A stretch of 64,000 nucleotides of DNA from Paralichthys olivaceus. Its lineage: Eukaryota; Chordata; Actinopteri; Pleuronectiformes; Paralichthyidae. Shown one piece after another: positions 15,406-30,902 of the stretch. The first letter of the stretch is position 1, and every line of letters begins with the position of its first letter. Under the pieces are notes generated by a model that was not told where the DNA came from, did not search any database, and saw nothing but the letters and a program-made list of their open reading frames with translations. Made by a program: the position numbers and the translations under genes. The DNA lies in contig NC_091103.1 of assembly GCF_024713975.1 (NCBI RefSeq), positions 6,327,501-6,391,500 of the forward strand, in the 5' to 3' direction.

Positions 15406-15803
15406 ATATGCATTAGTTTGCATACACACACACCAGACATATAACAGCAGTACATAAAACCATGTTGCACACAATACCCACCCTAATTGTTGTCTCACTT
15501 ATGACTATGCATGTTCATTAAGAAACCTGCAACACACAAGTGCAACCTGATGACAGAAAGTCACAGAGTGCTTTTTGTGCACATTGTTACTCACACACTC
15601 AAACACGCACTCTCTGCGACACGTACACACGGACAAAAACCCTTTAACTGTGACGCAAAAGGAGACAGGGCTACAATGGTTCCCTTATTGTTAATTGGCT
15701 GTTTAATCCCAAGGAATGCGTCTGATTAGTACCCGCGGTGGGTCAGGATCTTGCTCAACACTCTCCTTCACAATGGACAGGCTGTAACAGAGATCTGGGA
15801 GCG

Positions 15804-15808
<5 letters not shown>

Positions 15809-15855
<47 letters not shown>

Positions 15856-15939
15856 GGTGTACACATGCACACACTTGCACATTGACAAAAGGTGTGCACA
15901 AAAATATCTGCAGTCCACAAAGAAAAACACAATCAAGCA

Positions 15940-16032
<93 letters not shown>
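15809..16032. repeat. (CA)n and (TG)n arms around a 90-bp spacer
   Basis: A perfect CA run (about 15809-15854) and a longer perfect TG run (about 15943-16032, roughly 45 units) face each other across about 90 bp. The arms are mutually complementary. Confidence 0.9.
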
Positions 16033-16035
<3 letters not shown>

Positions 16036-16971
16036 ACACACTGGACCACAGTGGCCTCACATACCCTCCTCATTTGCATGCACAATTTGGCCCCTCATAC
16101 ACAGCGGTATATGATTTAGTCAATTGCACATAATGACAGTCTTTGTGTTGTCCAGTCAATCAAGAAAGGCAGAGAAGAGTGTTTCCAAAATCAACATTGA
16201 GACTTTGATAGCTCATTGATTTGCTGATTAAATGACAGAACCCACAGTTGCACTATTTAATTGACCATGATCACAACTGACTGCATGTTACACAGCTTGG
16301 CCTTTGCAACAAGACTTTTACTTTAGAGTTGAATAATTGAATAAATATGAAAGCCTCCTCCACTTTGGAGCATTTGCACACAGTGCTTCCTTCAACTATA
16401 AGACTACATGTTATTGGTAAACAATGTAAATTCATGTTAAAGTTTTATTGCATTGACATTTACAACATTGATGTGAAGGGAAACCACTGAATGTGGTGAT
16501 TCCACAGACTTATAGTCTGTACAAAGTTTCACTGTGGACGCTGGTGTGACTCAGCGATAAAGTTTGTTTTGATGCTTAGTTCCTGTTACAACGGACGACA
16601 TGCATCACTGAGTTTATAGTGGCTCAGCACAATTACAGCAGAGTGACATTTATACCTGTTACTCGAACAGGAAGGATGTAAATGAACGGAAAGACAGGGA
16701 TGATGCGGCAGTCAGACAGGTCACAGGTAGATGGGTGGGGTCATAGTTAACCATGGTCTATGTGTGTCTGTGTGTGTGTGTGTGTCTGTGTGTGTGTGTT
16801 CTGTAGGAGGTCCAAGCAGGCTGCATCGCTGCTGACACACTGCTGATGGTAAATCCAGCTTAGTGTGTCTAAAACAGGCCTGTAAAATCTGCCACAGGGC
16901 CCCTAATGCTAGGGCCGCTGTCACCCTCAATCACTCACACACACCTAATCCCCACGCCGTGACCCAACACG

Positions 16972-16972
<1 letters not shown>

Positions 16973-17053
<81 letters not shown>
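16973..17053. repeat. (CA)n microsatellite
   Basis: An uninterrupted CA array of about 40 units. Confidence 0.92.
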
Positions 17054-17055
<2 letters not shown>

Positions 17056-19597
17056 GCGCCCTGGCTTCCCGATGCTCTGGGTCCATTCAGCTAGGCAGGC
17101 AGTCCCAGTACCAGGAGACACCAGCCACCGGGTCAACTATTCATATCAGGGGAGGGAGGGGGTGATTGGGGAGAGGAGGGAGAATGTGGAGTGGAGTTGT
17201 GAGATGTGAGGAGTTTGGGTGAGGAGGTGCTGAACAGGTGCAGGTTGTGGTCAGGTAAAAGCAGATATGGGAGCCAAGAGGCAGCTGAGGTAGTGGAAGG
17301 TCATGAATTTGGGAGCGACAGGGTTGGGAGACAATGGAGAATGAATGGAGGAGTGAGGCAGTGGAGGTAAAGCATGGGGGAGATGGAAGTGGTTGATTAC
17401 TTTCACCTTGTGTAATTAGATTTTGAATTCCAACACCTGGGTTAGAGCCAAAACAGAGAAGCTACTCACAGTATTTCAATATTAATCGTTTTTTAAATTA
17501 GTTCTGGACAACGTGGTCAAAAGTTAAAGACACAGTTCTGTTCCTGAGGGACAGCTGTGGTTTCAAACTCTTCTTTATGAGCAGAGACCGATAAACAGTT
17601 GATCAGCAGCAAAAACGTTTTACAAATCTGAGGTCGATCAATGTGTTATTCCTCCTCACTGTGTTTACACAATGAATAAGCAACACATCAATAGATAATA
17701 GAAAATTACATAGCGAACATTATTGTTTTATTGCCCGGCCCCAGTTTAAATTATGTGCAGCTAAAGGAAACAGTTTTTATTTGTGGGAACAGTTAAATCC
17801 AAACGACGATAAGTGTGTAAAATAGTTTAAAATTATCAGGGACTACTGTCTGTTACCACTTAAGATGCATTATTTAACATGAAACCTCTAATAGGTTAGT
17901 GGTATTATAGAGTTTATGTATGTATTACTGCAGCTCATGACTTCTCATTGTCTTTCTTCACCACAGGTTATATTTTGGACTGACCTCAGTCATTGTAAAT
18001 GATATTAGAAAGAAACATTTCCAACTGTGACGAGTCAAAATGTCTGCGGTGAAAAAGCAGAAGCCAGCTGGTGAAAACAATTTCCACACGTACAAGCTGC
18101 ACTTCCCCAGCTCCGTGTCTGAGTGCGGACAACATCACATACAGCGTTCTGACTGCCAGTTTGATCCCTGTGACAACACGGTGACATGGTGCACTGATTG
18201 CTGCACGGCCGCTGTAAACAACTCTTGTGGACTGCAGTGTGATGTGTCTGGCTCGTCGATCTGTGCGTCTATCCTCCATGTTTTCTCTGCTCCTGTGCAA
18301 AGTGCTCGACTGACGGTCCTAACAAAGGCTCTGTTTTTTCCCCCCCCTGCAGGTTATCCTGTGTCTGCAGCACCACACAGGACGCCGAAGACACAACCAC
18401 GGCACACCTCCATTTCAAAGTCCTTCTGGATCTCCTCCATTGTTTGCAAAAGGCCAGTTAACATCTGACCACATCCCGTTGTTTCTGTGGGTGCACGTAC
18501 TTGACTCTCCGACGGGCTTTAAGCTGCACTTACAACCTTTCTTCACCTAAATGCTCAGGCCAGCGAGGTAAAGTGGACAAGAGACAAAGAATTAAGTTAA
18601 GAGGCCTATCAATGTACCTCAGGGCCGTCTTGCTCTAGTAGCTTTAAGGAGACTAGCAGGGCTTTTTGCTGCTCTTGCTGAGAGTCACTGACACCAGCCT
18701 CTAAACCTAAATCCTGACTGTGTCTGCCAACACGCTGACGATCCACTGTTCAACCTCCTCTAAGTGTCCGACGTCTGTATTCGTGATTTTTCAGGCTATT
18801 TTTTAATTTACCAAAAATGTATTTTAAACTTTTTTAAATGTTTCAGATTTAATTTGTCATGTGGACGTTAACAAAGGGTCAGCGGTACAATGAAAAGTGC
18901 TCAGAGGACAGGGCAGCGCAGCAATGCAATAGATCAATGTCATAGAGAAAAAAGGTCATTTTAAATAAAGTTAATAAATCTCATACTACATTGGAGGATG
19001 AGGGTAAAATAAGAAGCAATGTGTGAATTCTCTCTGCCATCAAAAGGACAGAGCTGCTGATCACTTGCCAAGAGCCCCAGCTCCACTGTTGTGTTTGTAA
19101 GACGAGAGGTTATAATACACAATCTGAGCAGTGCTACCTCTTCGGGGGCGACTGGACGATACAGTGACTCACTATTGTAAAGTTAGAATGTGGTCTGACC
19201 AGGCTGGTGAGTGTACGCAAACTTCAGCAGATGGATGTGATGCAAACAGTAATTGCCGTTTAGGTAAGTAAGAGTGAAAACAGCTTTCTGAATGATTCCA
19301 TTGAGAATATTAGTATAACAGCTTCATTTAAATATGTGTGAAACTGAAAGTGTGCTTTCAATTAAAGAAAAGTTGACTCACATTGTTATTCTCCATCATT
19401 GAATGTGTTCATGTTTAACTATGAATGTGTGTGTGTGTGCGTGCATTCAGACTGCTCCTTTCATCCATTAATTGAAATGGACAGACATCCGCATCCTCAG
19501 ATCGGTGGTGTGTCACCGTGGTGGAAACTCAGTGACGGACATGCACACCCACGCAGAGGCACACATAACAAGATGTCATGCCAAGATCTGCTGTCTT

Positions 19598-19626
19598 ACA
19601 CGCACGCACACACACACACGCGCACA

Positions 19627-19669
<43 letters not shown>
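19598..19669. repeat. (CA)n microsatellite
   Basis: A CA array with cacg and cact interruptions on its left side. Confidence 0.9.
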
Positions 19670-20165
19670 CTTCTGAAAGACTCAGAAGTTTAGCTGTTTA
19701 CATGAGTCAAAATAGTTTTTCCCTAAATAGAAAAGTACACAGAGAAACTGAATTCTGTTATAGAATACTCCGAGGGAGTTAGAAGCAGAGACAATAGTGC
19801 CCCCCAGTGGTCATGTGAAGCTGCTTGGGGCAATCTCAGTGGACAAACACAACATGGTCCCACATGTATTGCAGCACGGAAACTATTTCCTCTGTCAGAA
19901 TAAATAATAATAAAAATCTGCTCTCATGAAAATATTCTTAATTTGTCTTTGTGTGAAAACCAGCAACTGCACACTGGACCTGATTCATGTTGGTGGACAC
20001 GTGTCCAAATCCATTTGATCTAAGTGGAATAAGTTGTAGATTCAGAGCTGGGACCGAGCTGCTGCCTGCCTGTTACTGACTTCAGGGAATGTTATCGGCT
20101 CACTAATGCCACCTGCTGTTCAACAAAGGGAGTGTTGTTTAATCTGGACACATTTGACAAATTTG

Positions 20166-20533
20166 TTAAAGATATAGTGTCTAACATTTAGTGATATCTA
20201 GTGTTGAAGGGTCATGTTGCAGCTGAACACCCCTCACCTCACCCTCTCCTTCCAAACATGAAAAAGAACCTGTGGTAGCTCCAGTTGTCATAAAAACTCA
20301 AAAGGAGTTTAGTTTGTTCAGTCTGGACTAATGTAAAAAACATGGTGGCCTCCGTAGAAAGGGTCCCCTCGATATAAAGTATTTAAATATAAAGGACCTT
20401 TTCTGGGGTAAAGAAAACTACAATTCATACAATTTAGATGAAATGAACTAGTGAAAACATCATGAGGATTATTCTACATTAAATTTCTGCCAATAGTTCC
20501 CTTTCACCTAAATCTTACACACTGGATCTTTAA
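20166..20533. mobile_element. Non-autonomous DNA transposon (MITE), copy 1
   Basis: This copy is strongly similar to a second one at 49459-49753: both share the block ggactaatgtaaaaaacatgg, the run aagtatttaaatataaag and the end cctaaatcttacacactg. The left end (taaagatatagtgtctaacattt) and the right end read in reverse complement (ttaaagatccagtgtgtaag) are related, giving terminal inverted repeats of about 20-25 bp. No transposase is encoded. The superfamily cannot be fixed by eye. Confidence 0.75.
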
Positions 20534-20662
20534 TATCTCACAAATTCTTCAAAAAAGTCAATAATCTTCTTGAATGAAAATTTTACAAAAACAGTACAAA
20601 ACAGTCACTTCTCTGCTGTGGTTTATTTTGAAAGTATGTTTAAAAGGGTTTGATAATGAATC

Positions 20663-20668
20663 TTTATT
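20663..20668 (-). terminator. Candidate psma6 polyadenylation signal
   Basis: TTTATT on the plus strand is AATAAA on the minus strand, about 220 bp past the psma6 stop codon. A second TTTATT lies near 20624. The choice between them is not possible by eye. Confidence 0.45.
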
Positions 20669-20887
20669 GCATCTTTAAAACGGCGTTGTTATAACATACT
20701 TTGTTAAATTAAGTTGTGTGACAAGTTATTGTTTTCACATCCAAGAAAAACCAAAAGCCTAAAAAAAAGCCCAGAGGAAATGTTTGGCAAGTTACTGGGA
20801 ATCAAACCTGTCTCAGTTTCAGACTGTTACTATACACAGTGACGATGAAATAAGATGATTCTTGGTCTGCTGCATGTGAGGGCAACT

Positions 20888-25158
<4,271 letters not shown>

Positions 25159-28100
25159 ATGTCAGGCCGCAGAGTCGGCTTCTGTCTCAGCGACAAGAAA
25201 CGCAGGAGGATGAACCTGGATGCATTTGCAGAGTTCTGTGCGTAAGTACATTCCTTTTCTTTTTTGCTTATTGTTTTGTGTGTATCTGTGTGTGTAATAG
25301 GGAGACCCTCTGATACCAGTGTATATTGGACCATATATATATTTTTTTTTAAATGGCAAGGATCCCTAAGATGTTGTTATTTAACCCTTATGACAAAGAA
25401 ATTGCATTAAGCCCTGCTATGTTACAGTTTAATACACTGTATTATAAATAAATACCAACCAATAAATTGTTTGAGCTCTAGAAATAAATATCTTTACATA
25501 GATTGATAGATAAATAAATAGATGTTGCTAATGATCAGTAGTTCAGTTTAACCATAAAGTTTATTATAAATAGAACTTAAACATGTTTTTTAAATGTAAC
25601 ATCTGAATTTTTCACTCAAATGTACAAATATACACAGTTTCTTATTTGGGAATGTTCGAGGAAAACTCTTGTAAGGACAGTCAGTAGTGAAGACATTCTC
25701 TATGTTAGCATTGAAATGTGAAATCCAAATGAGGGTTTAATGTTGCATGAGAAGCCTTGTTTATGTTGTCACCCTGTGTTAACTTCACCATTCAAATTTA
25801 AATAAGTATGACAGATTCCTGTATTTTTCCCTGCAGGGTCCATGGAGTGGAAGTGGTGGAGGTGGGTGCTTTTCAAGATTCAAGATTCAAGAAGATTTCT
25901 TGTCATTCATTGTGTGTGTGTGTTTGTGTGTTAAGACAATATGTCCTAATGCATATTTATGCTATACAGCCCGGAAAAACACAGGCTAGAGAAGAAATAG
26001 TTGTGACCGTAGTCGTGAACACTTGTGCATCCACAGAGAAACACACACAGTGTCATATACACATGTCCACAACTTTAGTAATCCATGTCACAGCCACCTG
26101 CCACCACCTCTTACATCCAGCTTGTAGCATCAACAATGGCTGTCTGTTTGAACCTGTTCAGTAAAGTTACCTTCTGCAGAGAAGACACACGACCTCAACC
26201 AGCCTTTACAAAACATTCAACACTATTGATTCATAACTTTATATAGAGTGTTGATGTGTACAAATATGTTTTAGGGGCGATTCGGGTGTTGGGGACTTTT
26301 AGATATAGAGTTCTTCTGGAATAAATAGGGGTGTAAAGGAGTGTTTTATCGGTGGCAGATTGACCTCACTCAGCCGCTGATACCCCAGGGACCTTTCAAT
26401 GTCATCGTTCACAAGCTATCTGATGTCATCGTGGAGGCTGAGCACGACAGCCAATCACAGCAGCTGCTCAACAACTTCCAGGTAAGGCTGGAGAAGTGTG
26501 TTCTGCCGGAGCTGTTCAGGGAGGACTGTTACTGCTGCTGCTGCCAGAGTCCAGGCTGGAGAAAGCCAAGATAATCAGAGCCAATATGGATTTTAGGTGA
26601 CCAATACTGATAATGATATTTGGGAGCATTAGGGAGACCCTCCGATACATATTGTCATATGAGCCAATTCTTATCAGCCAACACCCAAAACATAGTTTAG
26701 CTCTAGATATAAATGTGTTCAGAGATAGATGGATATAGAAATAGATATATTTTGCTAACGATCAGCAGTTCAGTGTTTCATATTCTATGCTGACAGTGGT
26801 AAGTGATGTTTTCTTTTACATGGCAGAGCTATGTGTCGACTCATCCTGGTACAGTTCTTCTGGACCCTCTGCCTGCGATGAGCCGGCTCCTGGACAGATT
26901 TGCCTCTTACAGGATTATGAGCGAGCTGCACAACTCACTCCGAGGTCAACCTTACCCTCACGTTCTGATTACTGTCCCTTACTGTCGTGTACAGATGTTA
27001 ACACCCACCTCTCCTGGATATTTCTGTACAGACTGGCATATCTGCAGTCCTCCTTACCTAGAGGTCCCCAGTGCCGCTGACCTGTCGTCCATCAAACAGG
27101 CTGTGACAGCTCAGGGCCTCAGCTTTCCTCTCAGTCAGTTCACTCTCCGTCTGTGGCCTTTTACTGTCTCAATACCTACTTTATTTAGTTCCTATAAATG
27201 CATCTGTAATTGGTAATGATATGTATTTTAAGTTTAACAGATTCCATTAATAATTTCCTCTTTTTCTCTTCAGTCTGCAAAACTAGAGTGGCACATGGCT
27301 CACTTTCCCATGAGGTAAAGGGTTTGATTTCTTAATTTTAATTTTTGTTTATTTTATTTCTGTTCACTCAACATCTGTCCATCCTCTCTATCCCTGCAGA
27401 TGTCTCTGATCTTCAGTGCCGGCAGTCTGGCTGATATCCATCCTCCCTGTGTGCTCCAGAGCTTCGTCAACCATGGAGCGGTTCTGCACAAGGTCTTCGT
27501 GGTGGGAGACAAACACTTCTGCGTAGAGAGACCCTCCCTAAAGAACTTCCCCTCAGGTCCCTGTGGTCAGTCTGCGCCTCACTAATGCACACAGACGAGT
27601 TTATTTCATTTAATTTCCTTTTTCTCTCTGGTCTTTGCTTTCCTTCTCTTTTTCTTGCTTTGTCCTCACCTTCTGTCCTCTGCCCTCCTTCCCCATTTCT
27701 ATCCTGTTCATTCTTTCTCTTCCTTGTCCTGCCACGTCCTGCTCCTGTACTGTCTTTTCTTGGTTTCCCAATGTCTTCATCCACTTTATAGCTCTGGTTT
27801 CTCTCTGCTTCCAGACAGGAAAACCATCTTCTTCAACAGCCACCAGGTGTCCAAGCCAGAGTCAAGCTCCGATCTCACAGCTGTGAGTATTAGAAATCTG
27901 AAACGACAAAACACACCAGACTTATTAACAGACTGTTTCTTCATGTGTCTTAATATAATATTCAGTCTTCTTCTCAAACTGATAAACCCACATTCCCTAA
28001 ACCATTTTCTATCCAGTCTAGAGAGGAGTAACACTAGCACCAGATGGCAGTGGTGGAACATATGAAAGTACAATTTATCACTGTACTGAAGTATATTTTC

Positions 28101-28914
28101 CATGTATTCGTACTAGATTTATGTTCAGGTCTACTATATGTATATATAGAGTATGACAGAGACTGATTTTTCAAAAGATATAGAATTATTGACCTAATAG
28201 TAGCATTAGGGAATGGGTTGCACTCTTTTTATTATATATACTTTTTATTAGTACACAAAAGTTTTTTAAAAGTTAAATACTTCCTTTTACTGAATTAGAA
28301 AAGTGACTGTGTTGTTTTTGTTTTGTACTTTTAGAAGTAGAATGGTAATAGTCCCCTCGACCATATACGTATAATGATACTGAAGAATGTTGGAGTATAG
28401 TCCTCTCGACCATATATAATGATACAGCAGAATGTTCAGTAGCTTTGACATGGTTTTAAATGAAAGGAATATTATTAGAGGTGGACTGAATTGCAGCCTG
28501 AAATGTATTTTTGTTTCCCCTCCTCTTCTCTAAGCTGGACGAGCAGATGCCTTGCCTGCCTCCTCTCAGCTCCCAGGCCGTGGCCACGCTGGTCAGAGAG
28601 CTCCAGGTTCAGCTGGGCATGGCCCTGTTCGGCGTGGACATCATCATCAACATACACACACACACCCTGACTGTCATCGACATCAACATCTTCCCAGGTA
28701 TACACTGAAGCTGCACGGACACAGACACACACAGACACACTGATATTCTGACAGCCTCTTCTCTCCACCAGGGTACGAGGGAGTGCCACAGTTTTTCTCC
28801 TCCTTGCTCAGCCACATCAAGACAGTGTTAGACAAACAGACCTCCGCCTGCCCCCGGGCCACCAGCTCTCCTCAGACAACACAGACTGCAGGTGGTTCCT
28901 CTGCCGGCCTTTAA
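25159..28914 (+). CDS. itpk1: Inositol-tetrakisphosphate 1-kinase (ITPK1-type, ATP-grasp)
   Basis: Ten coding exons: 25159-25241, 25837-25861, 26359-26481, 26827-26944, 27032-27133, 27274-27314, 27400-27565, 27815-27882, 28535-28697 and 28772-28914. Phases agree and all boundaries are GT-AG. Recognised family blocks include RVGFCLSDKK, VIVHKLSDVI, DPLPAMSRLLDR, ICSPPYLEV, ICKTRVAHG, HKVFVVGD, RPSLKNFP, FFNSHQVSKPESSS, LFGVDIIIN and VIDINIFPGYEGV. The DII and DIN acidic/Asn residues correspond to the metal-binding residues of ITPK1. The enzyme phosphorylates inositol trisphosphate and tetrakisphosphate isomers in the cytosol. The C-terminal tail after the kinase fold is short (about 30 residues) compared with mammalian ITPK1. 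Several loops differ from the mammalian protein, which suggests a diverged paralogue (itpk1b or itpk1-like). Confidence 0.9.
28046..28200. repeat. 'AGTGGTGGAA..AAGTAC' teleost repeat in an itpk1 intron
   Basis: The words agtggtggaacatatgaaagtac and ctgtactgaagtatattttcc match the layout of a very abundant fish repeat that begins agtggtggaaagtaactaag. The copy is decayed, and its ends are approximate. Confidence 0.5.
28342..28440. repeat. Short tandem duplication in an itpk1 intron
   Basis: Two units of about 45-50 bp share tagtcc(c/t)ctcgaccatata and ataatgatac.g.agaatgtt. They lie next to each other in the intron before exon 9. Confidence 0.8.
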
Positions 28915-29149
28915 ACTGCCTTGGGAGCAGATTTTCATGTGTGAGATCAAACAAAAGTCACCGGCACAAGCTTTCTTCTTTTTTTTTTTTTGGTGTTTAG
29001 CTGGGAACAAAATCAGCTGTTTTCAAGACTTTGCTTCATTATTTATTTACAATGTGTAACAGAGCTTGATTTTACTCTGTATCCCCGTAAACAACACTAA
29101 TGATTCCACAGATTCAAGTCGATAAACCAAAGCGACGCTGACACATATT

Positions 29150-30902
29150 GGATTAAACCACTTTCTGTTTATTGATAGACAGTAAGCATAGAAGAAGATA
29201 CAGCAGGCACAAAATACAGCACTCTGATTGGCCAGTAATATTACAAATGGTGTTTTTGTTCTTATGTATTTCTTCCTGTCTCTTGAAATGTCCTCTATGC
29301 CCAGTATACATCAAACCCCACCCACAGACATTTCTATATCTCTCCTGCTTGTTTGTGAGATACATTTTTGTGGAAATACATTTTGCACTTCTATATAAAA
29401 AGAAAACTACAGTACATTCATTTTTCATGTATTCCCATGTGAACAAACATCTCATCTCCTCTTTGGAATAGACAGCAGTGAGCTCAACAGTGCTGAATGA
29501 TAATTCTTCGTTATTACTATGTGTTTGCACAAGTTGGCCGGCAACTTTGCCAGCATTTAAATACATAAATGTTTCGTAAATCTTGGCTGTGTAGAAAAAA
29601 AGAGAGAGTATATTTGCTAGATGAGTACTGCATGATGCACTTTGAGTACATATTAAAATACATGAATTATTTGATTAATTATTGCATTCACATGTGCTGT
29701 AGTCTACATTGTGTTATTGCAGTCAAGTGGGCCTCCAGTGGTAACCCTGTTCATCCTGCACCACGTGCATTTCTACCTAGTGTCCTCTTGGGGGCGCCAT
29801 TACTTCATATATCTTATGACCTTGGCTTAAAAACCATGATATCTGATATTAATACAATTGACATGACAGTGGAGAAACGCGACTGTGGCGTTATTGTCGG
29901 TGTTGCTGTTACCAAAAGACGAAAAAATGGCTTTAGTGTCTCCCTCTCTCCCTTGGCTTCTCCTTGGCTTGTTAAGATAAGAGTGCAAAGCTGACTGAGA
30001 ACCTGAGGTGACACTTTTAGACCTTGTAAGCTCTAAGTACATCACGTCCCGTCAACACACACTAACCCACACGCCGTACAAAATCTAACATATGTGTCGG
30101 CGTGCAGAGTTTACGATCACTCTCCTCTCTGGTTTATTCGTGTCACCCTGGTTCATCACAAACAGTCTGGTTTTAACAGTGCATGAGCCAAATAAAACAC
30201 AATCCTCCGTTTCTACTTTATCGCCAAAGAAATCAAGAGGAACTAATGACTTACTCCAGTGTAGGAATATCAATAATACATATCATTAACAGTCAGAACA
30301 GCAGGGACAGCTAACACATCAATTATTGCACAAAATATATATTGAAATGCACATAGTACTTATAGAAGGGAATCTGCTTATCCCACAAGAACACACCACT
30401 GAGGATGATACCTTCAGACGACAGAAGCAATGGCTGACGGTTGTAGTGACTCACATTTCAAAGATGGTGGTGTGTGGTTGGCAATCTGCAGTCAAAATGA
30501 ACATTTCAGTCAAAGTGCTGAATGCTTTGCGTCCACGGCGGTTTAAGACTGAAGCGACATCACCTGTCTACTTCAGGTACAGGTACAGAGCCAAGGACAC
30601 GAGTGATGGACACAACAAACTTTAGATCATCCAGAAAAGGCATCTCCTTCTCCTCAACACTCAGAAACATTCAAACGAACAGAGACGGCCTTTTCCAGGT
30701 CATCTAAAAGCAGGAATGAAACAACAGTGTGTTTCCAACACTGTCCATTTACAGATTGACAACTGAAGATATTTCTCTGAGTGCTGAAGGGACTTGAAGG
30801 CTGTTCAATGGGGTGAATGTGTGATTGTGAAGGGTTTTGTCAGTCCAGTGTGTGTTTGTATATGTGTGTGCATGTGTATGAGCGACCGAGTGAGCATGTG
30901 AC
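29150..30902 (-). other. Probable chga 3' UTR
   Basis: This is non-coding DNA between the chga stop codon and a minus-strand AATAAA (TTTATT near 29168, with another near 29042). Open frames here are short and without similarity. The 3' end of the plus-strand itpk1 transcript must lie close by, because no canonical AATAAA was seen on the plus strand in 28915-29160. Confidence 0.4.

Larger units (their letters stand above)
8901..20160. other. Gene-poor, microsatellite-dense intergenic region
   Basis: No exon with family similarity was recognised on either strand in about 11 kb. The content is AT-rich unique DNA punctuated by many (CA)n/(GT)n arrays (listed separately), GATA-like tetranucleotides near 9500-9620, and TAA/TTA trinucleotide runs near 9290-9330, 9800-9830 and 14840-14900. 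A purine-rich, GGA-biased stretch lies at 17150-17390. All open frames above 60 codons lie in repeats or lack splice context. Confidence 0.55.

Noticed and set aside
15738-16133. Open frames with long His-Thr or Cys-Val runs
   Set aside because: Direct translations of CA/GT microsatellites, as are those near 10351, 16863 and 35601.
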